From NCBI GenBank assembly GCA_963920575.1, contig OY986969.1, positions 11,095,096 through 11,159,095 of the forward strand: a DNA stretch of 64,000 bases, given 5' to 3'. A model generated the notes under the pieces. The model saw only the letters and a program-made list of their open reading frames with translations, had not been told where the DNA came from and ran no database searches. Made by a program: the position numbers and the translations under genes. Shown here in pieces: positions 9,698 to 21,164 of this stretch (position 1 is the stretch's first letter; each line of letters opens with the position of its first letter). This DNA comes from Narthecium ossifragum. Lineage: Eukaryota; Streptophyta; Magnoliopsida; Dioscoreales; Nartheciaceae.

Positions 9698-11290
9698 TGA
9701 TGAGAATGCATAATGTTATATTTTTATCCCTTAATACTTAGTCTCCTATGCTTATTTAGTTCCTAAATACACTCATTATTCTTATATTTTGATTTAGGAT
9801 GCAATTGAAGTCCTTAAATCGAAAAGAAGCTGAAAAGAGTGCATTGATCAGATTTAAAGATTAATCTGTACCTGTTCATGAAGAACCAGATGATGTGCCA
9901 TACATGGTTGGAAAGCTCTTGAAGTCTAGTTTCTGGAGAATTTTACGGTTCATAATTCCGAGTTTCCTAGAGGAAGTTACGGGGATTTCAGTACCGATGG
10001 CGCAGTCTGGATGGCAGAACAGTAAATATGCTGGAAAGTTGGATCGATCCGACACCCTGGTGGGATCGATCCGACTATGCAGAAACGTGACAGAACATGT
10101 AGTTTTTGGCTGAACATGGTCCGATCCATCCATCCATCCATCCTAAGGGGTCCGATCGATCCGACACCTAAAGTTCGATCGATCGGACTCAAAAATAGCA
10201 TGAGAAGGTGGATTTTTACGCATCCGATCGATCCAGCACCCATAGTTCGATCGATCGGACTCGGGCGTAACTAGAAATTGAAGATTTTTAATGAGACCGA
10301 TCGATCCGACACCCCGAGAAGGATCGATCAGACTTTCCCAGTAAATTAAATCAACGATTTAGATCTAATCCGTTGATGGAGAGACTTTAGGGCTATAAAT
10401 AGGACTCTTTTTAGGGTTTGAGGGGGGATTCTTGGACACTTTTGGCTGCGCTTTCTCCTCCTTTATATTTTTTCTAAGTTTTATCTTGGTTATTGGAATC
10501 TTTTGAGGATTGTTCTCGATGGCCCTGCGTGGCTAAATCTTGATCCTTGGTCGAGGAGACTGAAACCTCGGAATCAATGAAACTGTGAGATCTAATTTAG
10601 TTTTATTGTTCAGTTTATAGATGAGTATTGAATGTTCTTCTGTTATTAAATATTCATGATTGTCTTGTCTAATTGCTAGGAGTGCTACTAGTTTATTATT
10701 CATTGCGATCTACTGCTAGGTTGGATATCAAATCCGGAATTATTTGATCCCTATAATCTGCAAAGCAACTAGGGTTTAATAATCTACTGCATTTCAGAGA
10801 TTGTTAGGTCTTAGGAAGAATATTTCACTAGATTAAATACAACCGCTTCTGCTTGTGTTGTTTAGCTTCATCGATCTCCCTATCCTTAAGGCTTCTACTA
10901 GATTAAACCTACAGCGCTTGTCTTAGGTTGTTTAGTAGTTATGGTTAATTGGATCGCTTGTTTCTAATTAACTATGATTGAGGAGAGGTTCGAATTTAAT
11001 TCGAACGGTGAATATTCATGGTATGAATTGATTGATACTTGCATCTATGATAAGTTGTTGGATTCCGATGGTGGATGTTCACTCAGACCAAGGTTTGTTC
11101 TCTTGATTCAACTTGTTTCTTCGTTTTAGATTATTTCTTTACTGTTTTCCTCACGTTTAGAACCCCCATCTTAGTTCACTAAGCACAAAACTAGGCTAAA
11201 CACTCTTCGTGGGATCGACTCGTACTCGCACTACTACATTTGTTTTAAAGAGTATTGATTTTATTTTTGAGTGCCTGCGACAGCACATCA
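9698..11290 (+). repeat. 3' LTR of element A
   Basis: 1593 bases, same ends and layout as the 5' LTR. TATA box at 10393-10402. Followed by the gcgca duplication at 11291-11295. Confidence 0.93.
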
Positions 11291-12803
11291 GCGCATAATC
11301 TGGTCAGGACAATACTTAAACAGACAAGGATCATCCCAATAAAATTTCTTTACCTCAACAAAAAATCTAAGCTTATCCTGCGCACTCCAAAAGGAAGGGA
11401 TCTCACCTGTCACTAAGTAATTAACAATGTGCGCATACCAGGGCAGACGTGCAACTGAAAAGAGTTGCTCATCAGGGAAGTCATCCATAATTGGTGGCTC
11501 ATTTTCCGCTACTTCCATCATCAACCTTGATAGGTGATCAGCGACAACGTTCTCCACGCCCTTTTTATCTTTGATGGAGATATCGAATTCCTGTAAGATT
11601 AATATCCAACGAATTAGGCGTGCCTTAGCATCCTTCTTGGTGAGAAGGTACTTAAGCGCGGCATGATCAGTGAAAATAGTGACAGGGGAACCAATCAAAT
11701 AAGCGCGAAACTTGTCTAATGCAAAGACTATAGCCAATAGTTCTTTCTCAGTGGTAGAATAATTCATCTGTGCATTATTCAAGGTTCGGCTAGCATAATG
11801 AATAACATGAGGTTTACCATCTTTTCACTGCCCTAAAACAGCTCCTACAGCAAAGTCACTTGCATCACACATCAATTCAAAAGGAAGGCTCCAATCGGGT
11901 GGTTGCACAATAGGTGCGGAAGTCAATTTATCAATCAAGGCTTGAAAAGTCTCTTGACAAGCAATAGTCCACTCAAAAGGGGTATCCTTTATCAGGAGAG
12001 TATATAAAGGACGAGCAATAGCAGAAAAATTTTGGATGAACCTCCTGTAAAAACCAGCATGCCCTAGAAAGGATCTAACATCTTTAACAGTCTTTGGCAC
12101 AGGAAGCTTTGAGATGAGATTGATTTTTAATCGATCCACCTCAATGCCTCTAGAAGATACAATATGGCCCAACACACAATGCCTGAGGGCACCATGAAGT
12201 GACACTTTTCCCAATTAAGCACAAGGTGCTTCTCTTCACACCTGAACAAGATCTCTTTAAGTTTTGCAAGCATGCATCAAAAGTATTACCAAATACAGTC
12301 AAGTCATCCATATATACTTCCATACATTCTTTGATCATATCAGCAAACATACTCATCATACAACGTTGAAAAGTAGCAGGAGCATTACATAATCCAAATG
12401 GCATTCTACGGAAAGCATAAGTACCAAAAGGACATGTAAAAGTAGTTTTTTCCTGATCTTCTAAAGCAATCTCAATCTGATAATATCCAGAATAACCATC
12501 AAGAAAACAATAAAAAGGATGTCCAGCTACTCTCTCTAAAATCTGATCTAAGAACGGTAATGGAAAGTGATCCTTACGGGTGGCAGCATTCAATTTTCTA
12601 TAATCTATGCACATGCGCCATCCTGTCACCAATTTAGTGGGGACAAAGTCTCCACTTTCATTTTCAACAACAGTGACACCAGATTTTTTAGGCACAACCT
12701 GTGTAGGACTCACCCATTTGCTATCAGCAATAGGGTAGATGATCCCTACATCTAATAATTTCAACACTTCGGTTTTTACTACCTCTTTCATTGTAGGGTT
12801 CAA
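11291..12803 (-). pseudogene. Element B reverse transcriptase and RNase H
   Basis: From the high-coordinate end: RT palm start (LKLLDVGIIYPI, WVSPTQVVPKKSG), WRMCIDYRKLNAATRKDH, FYCFLDGYSGYYQI, and MPFGLCNAPATFQ. The catalytic YMDD in EVYMDDLTVFG is intact. A frameshift near 12210 moves the reading to the frame with VLGHIVSSRGIEVD and SFLGHAGFYRRFIQNFS. RNase H starts at FELMCDASDFAVGAVLGQ, with an in-frame TGA near 11822, and continues through TEKELLAIVFALDKFR, FTDHAALKYLL and VADHLSRL. The polyprotein is therefore inactive, although several catalytic residues survive. Confidence 0.88.
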
Positions 12804-12836
12804 CCTACACTAAGGATCCCTACGAAGTACAGCCCC

Positions 12837-13640
12837 CTATTCAAGATTAATCATATGGGAACATATCAAGGGACTAATACCTTTCAGATCTGCTATACTC
12901 CATCCAATAGCTGATTTATGCTCATTTAAAACGCTCAGTAATTGCTCACCTTGCTCTGCAGTTAATGCTGAAGAAATAATAACTGGGTATGTATCACTTG
13001 GACCAAGGTAGGCGTGCTTTAAACCTTGAGGCAGCGGCTTCAAGTCCAGCTTGGGCGGCTCTACTGCTGATGGTGTTGGTGGTTGTCCTCTTTCTGACAG
13101 TTCTTCAAACTTTGGATTCCATAGACCTGCAAAAGAACAATGTTCCAAATTTTTACACATACCATCCACATCAACATTTTCATCCAAATCTAATTCAAGA
13201 GAATTAATTTTAGTTGTAGCAAACTCCTCTTCAGTGAGCAAATCAATCTGGTAAGTCTGCTGGCATTCATCATCCTCTTTAGGTTGCTTAGCAACATTAA
13301 AAACATTAATTTCTAGAGTCATATTCCCAAAAGTTAACTTCATTAAGCCATTCCTGCAATTAATTATAGCATTAGCAGTAGCAAGAAACGGTCTACCTAA
13401 AATAATAGGAATTCGATAATCAGCAGTTACTATAGTCTGAGTGTCCAAGACTAAGAAATCAACAGGATAATAAAATTTATCTATTTGAACAAGCACATCC
13501 TCTACTACTCCTCGTGGAGTCTTCGTGGATCTATCTGTCAATTGCAAAACCACAGATGTCGATTTAATCTGTCCTAAACCAAGTTGCAAGTAAACAGAAT
13601 ATGGCATCAAATTAACACTCGCATCAAGATCTAATAAAGC
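12837..13640 (-). pseudogene. Element B retroviral-type aspartic protease region
   Basis: The active-site loop reads ALLDLDASVNLMPYSVY, the Athila-type form of D-S/G-A, preceded by an in-frame TAA at 13640-13638. The flap and second half are recognisable (IPIILGRPFLATANAIIN). A linker to reverse transcriptase follows and is broken by two further stops (TAG near 12836 and TAG near 12806) before NPTMKEVV. The decay pattern shows this copy cannot make a polyprotein. Confidence 0.82.
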
Positions 13641-15411
13641 TTATCCTACTTCATGCTCTCCAATGATACAAGATACAGTAGGACAGCCAGGATCCTTATA
13701 TTTAGGAGGAATCCTGTGCTGAAGCAGTGCACTAACCTGCTCTGTTAAAAATGCAGTTTTCTTTACATGATATCGTCTCTTCATAGTGCATAAATCTTTA
13801 ATCACTTTAGCATATGTAGGAATTTTCTTAATAACATGCAAAACAGGAAGGTTTACCTTAACCTGCCGAAGATGCTCCAAAATCTCGCTGTTGGGCTCCA
13901 TAGTAAATTTATTGGATTTCAATGCCTGAGGGAAAGGGACACGTACCTTAAAGTCACCTAGCGTAGGGCCATCTGGATGATCGGCCTCTGCATTGTTCTC
14001 CTCAATCCGGTCCTCTTCTTCAACAGCAATAGGAGGTTCGGTGGACTCTTGTGAAGGGCTTTTTGTTGTTTTCTCGCTTCTTGTAGTTACGGCGTTCATC
14101 TCCTTCACAATATTTTGCTCAGCACTAGATACCTGCGTTTGTTGAGGTTGAGCTGGGAACTTCCCTCGTTCATGCACGCTCAAAGAATTGATCAGTTTTG
14201 TGATCTGGCTCTTGATCTCCTGAACATCCTCCTTTCTTTCCTTGGATTCCTGCACAATCATGGATTTCAATTCCTGTAAATTGTCATTAAATGTAGGCCT
14301 AGGAAAACCGGATGTATTATAAGGAGGGTTAGAAAAAGGCTTATTAGGTGGTGGTTGATGATGCTCGTTGCTTTGTGGAGCGTTCGACTTCCAGCTGAAG
14401 TTTGGATGCTCTCGCCATCCTGGATTATACGTCTCTGAATAGGGAGTGTACGGCCTCCTGAATCCGCCTACAACGTTGCAATGCTCGTCGTACACACCTC
14501 TCATCTCAGCATAGGTGGGGCAATCATCAATCTGGTGGTCCGCGCCTTGACAGATCGCACATGGCCCAGCCGGCCTTGTAGGTTCATTGTATGGAGAGGT
14601 CCAGGCTGCCATCATATCTTTGGCCCTTAATAGCTCCAGTTCCCTTGTTAAACTCTCCACTTTTGGCCTTAAGTGCATCCTCCTCCCGCAGCTGATAAAT
14701 TCCTCCACCTTGTTATTGCGATGGTGGTCTGGCTCTGCTGGTATTATTTGTTGCACTCGGCCCATTCAATGTATGAGCTTTCTCAGCAAGCTCTGTCAAA
14801 TACTCAATAGCTGCGTCAGGATCTTTTTACAAAAATTCACCATTACACATCATCTCAACAAATTGGCGTTCTCTAACAGTTAAACCATCATAGAAATAAC
14901 TAACAAGACACCAACTTTCATATCCATGATGAGGACATAAATTCAACATGTCTTTAAATCGTTCCCACGCCTGATACAGAGTCTCGCTATCCTTCTGTAC
15001 GTAGGTAGAAATCTGTCTCTTAAGTGCATTGGTCTTATGCTGTGGGAAATACTTGTTGAAAAATATCTGTGTCATTTCAGCCCAAGATCCTATAGATCGT
15101 GGCCTCAAGAAATATAACCAACTCTTCGCTCTATCCTTCAGTGAGAAAGGAAAGAACTTAAGTCGGATCATACCTAGTGCACCTGGTTGGCCATGGAAGG
15201 TCGCTACTACTTCCTCAAACTCCCTAATATGCACATATGGATTTTCATTTTCCAACCCATGAAAGGTAGGAAGCAACTGAATCATGCCAGGTTTGAAGTC
15301 AGCATGTGTTGCATTAGGTGGAAACATGATGCATGAAGGTGTCGCAGTGCGTGTTGGATGCAAATATTCTTGCAAACTCCTAGGAGCTTGTTGTTCCTCG
15401 TGCTCAGCCAT
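13641..15411 (-). pseudogene. Element B gag (capsid and zinc knuckle)
   Basis: Starts at MAEHEEQQAPRSLQEYLHP. The capsid part has LLPTFHGLENENPYVHIREF and WLYFLRPRSIGSWAEMTQIF. The frame breaks between 14827 and 14765 and resumes with a CCHC-like knuckle (CAICQGADHQIDDC). The basic/proline-rich tail (ETYNPGWREHPNFSW) is typical of Athila and Tat gag. Functionally, gag would form the cytoplasmic virus-like particle. The break makes this copy non-functional. Confidence 0.85.
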
Positions 15412-15527
15412 AATGAAAGCATGATGTGAAGTTTGTGACTGTTCGTCAAAGAGATCAGCAATATATGTCTCACTATCAGAAGTTTCAGAATCACCCTCGG
15501 GGTGTCTAGCAAATCTTAAGTTTTGAA
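15412..15527 (-). other. Short leader upstream of element B gag
   Basis: About 115 bases before the gag start. The rest of the leader, the primer site and the 5' LTR of B are missing, replaced by a Tekay-type LTR fragment. Confidence 0.5.
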
Positions 15528-15696
15528 TATGTGGTTCGAGGTTCTGCTAATTAATGTTTTAAATTGAGGGTGCTTTTGATGAATTGCTAGGGAGACCAAT
15601 AGGTTAGAGGGAACCCTCGCCGCCTTTTTCCGCGTTTGTTAGGTTCCGGTTCGCGTCGCCCGGCCCGATTGGGCTTTCGCGGGTCGGGGAGCGACA
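15528..15696 (+). repeat. 3'-terminal fragment of a Tekay-type LTR
   Basis: Matches the last ~170 bases of the solo LTR at 16781-19180 (GGTTCGAGGTT...GCTAATTAAT through GGGTCGGGGAGCGACA). Everything upstream in the LTR is missing. It lies exactly between the truncated elements B and F, so it marks a deletion or recombination junction. Confidence 0.8.
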
Positions 15697-18600
15697 GTCG
15701 GAATGGCGGAGTTTGGCCTTGAGAGTTTGTAGGATGTGACGTTTGAAAATTCGAAGGATAACTTGGAGTTGGGGCACCCATGGATGGCCTAGAATGAAAA
15801 GAAGTTGGTTGTTGGCTAGGTGTTCTCCAAGAAAAATTTGGATGGTCTCTCAACCCAGGATTGTAAGTATTTGAATAAGGATCGTAAACTGATTTAGATT
15901 GACCATAGACTGCATTTGCATGTTCCTGTACTAACTCCGGATAATGACATGCTAAATGGCAGTCAGTAACATCATGACCAGGAGTAGAACACAAGAAACA
16001 GAGTTCCCCAGAGGGTGGAAGCATAGGAGGAATAGAAGAATCAACCTGATTTGTCATTTGGGTAAGAACTTGATCGAGCTTCCTACTTAATGCATCAACT
16101 TGTTGAGCAAGACGGGTTGACTCATTTACTTCAAGGATTCCTCTAGGATTGGATTGGGTGGAAGGCCCGCGATTATTCCTAGAGGAGGTGGCGTGATGTT
16201 GAGAGTTTTCAGCAAGTCTCTCAAAGAGCCTCCAAGAATCGTCAAGAGGGTTGATAATGAAAACCCCCCCACATGCAGCATCTATAGTCAACTGATGCTT
16301 TTCCTTAAGACCTTTATAAAAATGTTCTACTACGGCCCATTGAGGAAATTGATGGTGAGGACATTTCCTAAGGAGTTCTCTATAACGATCCCAAGCCTCA
16401 TGAAATGCTTCATCGTCGGCTTGTCTAAAGGAAGAAATTTCATAGCGAAGGTCACTTGTCTTGGTAATCGGGAAGAATTTTTCAAGATATTGAGCTTGTA
16501 ATTGAGGCCAAGTAGTGATCGATCGAGGTTCTAGAAAAGTAAGCCAATGTTTAGCTTTACCTTTGAGAGTAAAAGGGAATAATTTAAGTCGTCAAGCATC
16601 TTCGGTAAAATTATTGACTCTTACTGTAGAACTAATCAGAATGAACTCCTCGATATGATTGTTGGGGTCTTCATGAGATAATCCATGAAAGGTTGGCAAG
16701 GATTGTAAAAATTGTGGTTTAATCTCATAATGGGCTACCCCAATCACCGGGGGTTGAATGCAAGAATTTGAAGTGAATGATGTGAGGACCTGCACCTCTA
16801 CCCCTATGGCTCGTTGTAGACCGCAAGGGCAATTTGGTAAATTGCGCCTTGTTGGTTTGTTTCACACCCGCGTGTGCACACACTGGCCTTGTCTGTGTTC
16901 GTGTTTGTTTAGAATGGCTAGGTGAACCCGAGATCGGAAGATCTGAGCTTGGGCTTGTGTTTTAGCCCAAGTTTGCCTTTCTTAGTAAAGGAGATCGATC
17001 TGGATGGCTAGGGAGATCGATCTGGATTTGCAAAGGAGATCGATCTGGTTTTCAAGGAGATCGATCTGGATTGCAAAGGAGATCAATCTCACATGCCTTG
17101 GAGATCGATCATGCTCGAGTCGGTGCTTTCTTTCTCTTTCGCGAGGACGGCCGTCGGCCGTCGCTCTCCCCTGTCAGAGAGGGAAGACTTCCCCTCCCCT
17201 CTCCCAGCTTTTCCCCCGTTTTCCCAGCTTCCCCAGGCTTTTCCTTCCTTTTCTTTCCTTCCCTTCTCTTCTCTTCTTCTTCCTTCCTTCTCTCTTTCCC
17301 ACGGTGCTCTGTTTTCTCCCTTTTACCGCCGGCGAGCTTCATCTCCTCCGTTCTCCCTCCTCCGGCCATCTTTTTCGGCGTTCTAAGGCTCGTTGGATTC
17401 GTGACAACGAGAGGAAGATCCCTGAAGTGGTTTACAGGCTTGTTGGTGATCAAATCGCGGGGAATAAGCCGAGGAAAGCGCAGCTAGGTAGGGTTTTCTT
17501 GAGATCTAGCCGTTGGATCTTGTTGATCCTTACCCTGTTGGATTTCTTATACCTTGTAGAATAACTTATTTAAGTTTCATGCTAATCAGTTGAGATTTGA
17601 GTAGGTTTTATGCAAGATTAGTCTCGGATTTCTGGTTTTCTGCTGTTCTTGAGAAACAGCCGGCTTACGGTGAGTTTTCCGGCCGGCGAGTACATGATCT
17701 TGGCTTTGAATAAACATAAGAGTTGTAGCTCTACTCGTTAGCTTTCCATTCCATTTTTTTTCATATTTTTCCGATTTATGTACGATTTCTTATGAATTGT
17801 TTGTTGGAGGGCTGCGTTGCAGCAATTAATGGGTAAGTTAGTTTAATTAACGATTTTGATTAGCGTTTTCCCGTTAATCCAACCGTTGGATGATTATGAT
17901 TTTTGGATATGATGATCCTAGTTTATACATCTATGGGTTGCTAAGTTGGATCTTGAATCCGACGTCGTTTGGATGTCGGATCGACAGGATCAATTAGCCT
18001 CTAAGTAGAGGCTTTGGGTGTTTTGGAATATAATATTATATTTCGGAATATAATATTATATTGTGTTTTGTTCATCATTGTTTTCAGGGTTGCTTCCCGT
18101 TGCAGGAGTCCGCGGGTGACGGTCGCGGTACCGTCGTAATGCCGGGACGCGCTGCGGATCGGCTGGCAGCGGTTGGTAGTACCGCTGCAGCGATCCAGTA
18201 GACTTATATGATGCTTAACATACTGTTGCATGCTTTGCTTCTTATCTGTGTATGTCATAGCATGCATCGTTGCCTTGTGCATTAGTTGCATTGGTTAGGG
18301 CGTGGGTGATCTTTGGGTCGCCGTCCCGAGGCTGGAAGCTCGGACTTAGCCCTAAGATCGGGGTTGGGCTGTTAGGACCCGGTTTGAATTGTGGGGTCCA
18401 GTCAATTCGATGATAGGCTTAGATGACTGGTGCACTTGTTCTTGATGATTGTAGAGGTCGTGTCGGCCTCGAGTTGGATCTGAGGTGTAGCCAGTGTCCG
18501 GTTCTTCTTAAAACTCTTGAGTAGAGGATTTGCCTACTCAGTGGTGTCTCTTCCCACCAAACAGTGTTCAGTGTCCTGTTGAGAGTTAGCAGTGTCGTTT

Positions 18601-19386
18601 CCTTTTACTGAGTGTAACTTGACGTGTGACCAGCCGATCCGCGGAAGACCATGATCGTGGGCCTCAGGGACACGCGGTGGGGTTATGGGACCCCTGTATA
18701 CACCCAGATTCCACTTGAGGGCGACACTGTTGCGTTTCCCTCTTCCTTCTGTGTGTCGTAGTGTAGATCCCTACTGAGCTTAGTGCTCACTCCTACCCGG
18801 GCTGCGTTTTGTAGGTGCAGGCGTCAGTTCTTCCTCTGTGGCCCCTACCGGGCAGTTGGACGGCGGTGCAGCGGCGCATCGTGGCTTTTGAGAGGTGGCG
18901 ATATTTACTGCTTTTACCCTTATGTTAGTTAGTCTCCTACGGGAGTGATGTTGTACTTTGAATCTTCCCCTCTCCGAGCATTTGTATATATTAATACTTG
19001 AGCTTTTAATCTGAGGTTCGAGGTTTTGCTAATTAATTTTGTTTTAATTGAGGGTGCTTTGGTGAACTGCTAGGGAGACCAATAGGTTAGAGGGAACCCT
19101 CGTCGTTCTTTTTCCTCGTTGGTTAAGTTCCGGTTCACGTCGCCCGGCCCGGTTGGGCTTTCGCGGGTCGGGGCGCGACAAATGAGGTTGGAACATAAAA
19201 ATCTTTCATGGCCCTATGACCTTGATCCCTAGGTTGGTTCGGATTGACATTAGGTTCATGACGGTTCTCAGGGTAATCCATGACTAAATGAGTAGGAGAA
19301 GATACTAACAGTTTATGTGATGTAGAACAAGAAGCAAAGAATTCTTTCAACGTGAGAGAAAGATCTGGCTCCTTATCATCACTCAT
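15697..19386 (-). pseudogene. Element F gag, split by solo LTR C
   Basis: Starts at MSDDKEPDLSLTLKEF (19386), runs to MKDFYVPTSF at 19181, and continues after the solo LTR with TSNSCIQPPVIGVAHYEIKP (from 16780). The capsid region follows: LQSLPTFHGLSHEDPNNHIEEF, a TGA near 16590, then KHWLTFLEPRSITTWPQLQ and HQLTIDAACGGVFI. A knuckle-like CFLCSTPGHDVTDCHLACH follows, then NTYNPGLRDHPNFSWR. The frame between about 16590 and 16292 is broken. The 3' part of gag and all of pol are missing: the element is cut at 15697. This is a plant Athila/Tat-type gag, distinct from that of B. Confidence 0.82.
16781..19180 (+). mobile_element. Solo LTR C (Tekay/Del type, 2.4 kb)
   Basis: Begins TGTGAGGACCTG and ends GGGGCGCGACA, with exact duplication aatga at 16776-16780 and 19181-19185. 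It matches the LTRs of elements D and E. It holds a GGAGATCGATCTGG cluster (16988-17112), pyrimidine-rich DNA (17150-17350), a small dyad of AATATAATATTATATT repeated near 18029-18061, and the conserved region CTCCTACCCGGGCTGCG (18790-18806). ORFs inside it are not genes. Removing it plus one aatga rejoins the gag frame of element F. Confidence 0.93.
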
Positions 19387-19632
19387 TCACACATCATAAA
19401 GATCAATCAGGGTTTAGAAATACAAACAGTTCACTCTCGATGATGTGTTTGTTGGCGATTGCTCCTTCACCGCTTGGAAGGATGTCGCGTCGTTCTTCAC
19501 CTACGGATCACAAAAAGATATGAAAATATTAGTATTGAAACTATTTTTGGTCTTTTATATAATAAACGACAGATACCAACTAATTAAGCAAGAAACTATA
19601 CTAAGTAAACAACTCAAAACACCGTAAAAATC
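19387..19632 (-). other. Leader region of element F
   Basis: Non-coding DNA between the gag start and the primer site; no gene seen. Confidence 0.5.
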
Positions 19633-19633
19633 C

Positions 19634-19650
19634 CAGGCAACGGCGCCAAA
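19634..19650 (-). other. Primer binding site (tRNA-Asp type) of element F
   Basis: On the minus strand it reads TGGCGCCGTTGCCTGGGA, a few bases inside the LTR, matching the tRNA-Asp 3' end except near its distal side. Confidence 0.75.
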
Positions 19651-19654
19651 ATTT

Positions 19655-21164
19655 TGATAGGACTTGAAAAGTGTCGTGGCTTAACAAGTCTAACCAAAAT
19701 TACAATAAATTCCGGTGCTCTACTTTAACTACTAAGAACTAGTAGATAGTGGAGAGTCCGAGTCAAGTCTACAGGGATTTAAATGATTGAAATCAAATAC
19801 TTAGTAAATTTCCTACTAATGAGTTGACAAAAGATTGCAGGTTGAAATTAAACTAAACTTATACTAAAGGATTTATGAATATGAAAGAAAGGACCACAAG
19901 ATTCTTAATTAATAACTAAGGTTCTACCAAGTCTTCCTAAGATCAGGGCATGCAAACACGATCAGTGGATTCCTAAAAGTTGATAAGTGAATGGCTAGTT
20001 CTCCTTATCACTCAACAAGTTCTATTTAGGATTCCTTGTTGGTAAGAACAATTATCTAAATGTCAGTGACCGAATGATTAGTTACGTTCACTGCTAATGA
20101 ACCCTCTTATTAGGATGAATTCATCGCAAATAATAACATGGATATGGATTTAGGTGTACGATCGAGATGACTTCGCATCTCGATGGCCGAAACTACAAAG
20201 TTAAGATGCATGAAGGATTAGGGATGGAACGTAGTGGGACTAGCACTACTATAGTGGGACTAGCACTATAAAATCCCTAATCATGAAGAAGATTTCATCT
20301 GAGATATCATGGGACTAGCATGATCCTCTTATTTGGATGAATCCAATCCTAGCCCTAGCATACACAAGCAATCAAGTGCAAACAAGAACAATCCATACAT
20401 CCAGCAAAAAATCAACACCAAGGTATGAAGAAGATAGGACGCAATCCATATAAACTAACAAGAGTGTATACAAGCCCTAGATCTAAGAAATCCCTAGTAA
20501 AAACCCTAGTTACATCATAAGAATCCCATGGTTAGGGGTTTAGCTACTCATCTTTAGGGGTTGATCCATCGGTGGAAGTTGATGATCTCCTCCCGCCATG
20601 GATCTCCTCCAAAGAAGCGTCGAAGAAAAGTGTAGAAAAAGATAGGAAAACTCTCTCCAAAAACGTCTCGAAAAAGCCCCCAAAAATCCCTAAACATTGA
20701 CTATTTATAGCCTAAGCAAACATCTCCGACGGATTAGATCTGAGTCGTTGATCCTTAATTCTGGCCGCAAAGGATCGATCCCTCTCTGGAATAGGATCGA
20801 TCCGACTCCTTCAATTGCAGGTGACGCCCCGAGAGGGATCGATCTGACCTCTCGAGTCCGATCGATCGTTCACGTGCTGTTACGCTCCGTCCCGTGGAGG
20901 ATCGATCCGTCATGCTGAGCACGATCGATCCTTCAATTGCTCTTTGTCCCGTCGCTGGACGAGTAGGATCGATCGCACTAGTAGAGTCGGATCGATCCTA
21001 CTTGCCAGAATTGCCAAAATACGTTCTTTTAGCTCCAAAGTTGATCTAACTCCTATTAGTGGTTGTTATACCTGAAATGGGATAAAAATAGTCAGTGAAG
21101 CATTGCTCAGAGACCAAGAAAGTCAAATTACAAGGGTGTTTTGTGCACTTTTCAAGTCTTATCA
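19655..21164 (-). repeat. LTR of element F
   Basis: 1510 bases. In plus orientation it begins TGATAGGACTTGAAAAGTG and ends CACTTTTCAAGTCTTATCA, so the LTR ends are unusually long inverted repeats (about 19 bases, one mismatch). A TATA box (CTATAAATAG on the minus strand, 20701-20710) is preceded, in transcription order, by a GGATCGATCC-rich cluster at 20765-21000. A doubled phrase AGTGGGACTAGCACTA lies at 20234-20272. Both a primer site (low side) and a polypurine tract (high side) adjoin it. Confidence 0.87.

Larger units (their letters stand above)
5206..11290 (+). mobile_element. Element A: complete non-autonomous LTR retrotransposon
   Basis: The 6.1-kb element has two full LTRs (5206-6799 and 9698-11290) that begin TGATGAGAATG and end CAGCACATCA. 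It also has a tRNA-Asp-type primer site, a purine tract and a perfect 5-bp duplication (gcgca). Between the LTRs there is no gag, protease, reverse transcriptase or integrase, only one 389-codon ORF of unknown type and about 1.6 kb of non-coding DNA. The primer site and the post-coding motifs (TTGGGGACAATGTC, then AAGTGTGGGGGAGG) are shared with plant Athila/Tat gypsy elements, so I infer that it is mobilised by such a relative. It sits in the integrase region of element B on the opposite strand. Confidence 0.92.
4898..15527 (-). mobile_element. Element B: decayed Athila-like gypsy retrotransposon, internal region
   Basis: Minus-strand gag, protease, reverse transcriptase, RNase H and the start of integrase are present in gypsy order. 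The element is interrupted by element A at 5206-11290 and cut at its integrase by the MULE. The gag start (MAEHEEQQAPRSLQEYLHP) and the ALLDL-x-ASVNLMP protease site are characteristic of plant Athila-type elements. There are at least four in-frame stops and one frameshift. Neither LTR is visible: the 5' side ends at 15527 against a Tekay-type LTR fragment, and the 3' side is lost beyond the MULE. Confidence 0.85.

Noticed and set aside
17004..17564. Long overlapping ORFs on both strands in solo LTR C (and at 42506-43000)
   Set aside because: They lie within LTR sequence repeated elsewhere, are pyrimidine-rich low complexity, and show no domain.
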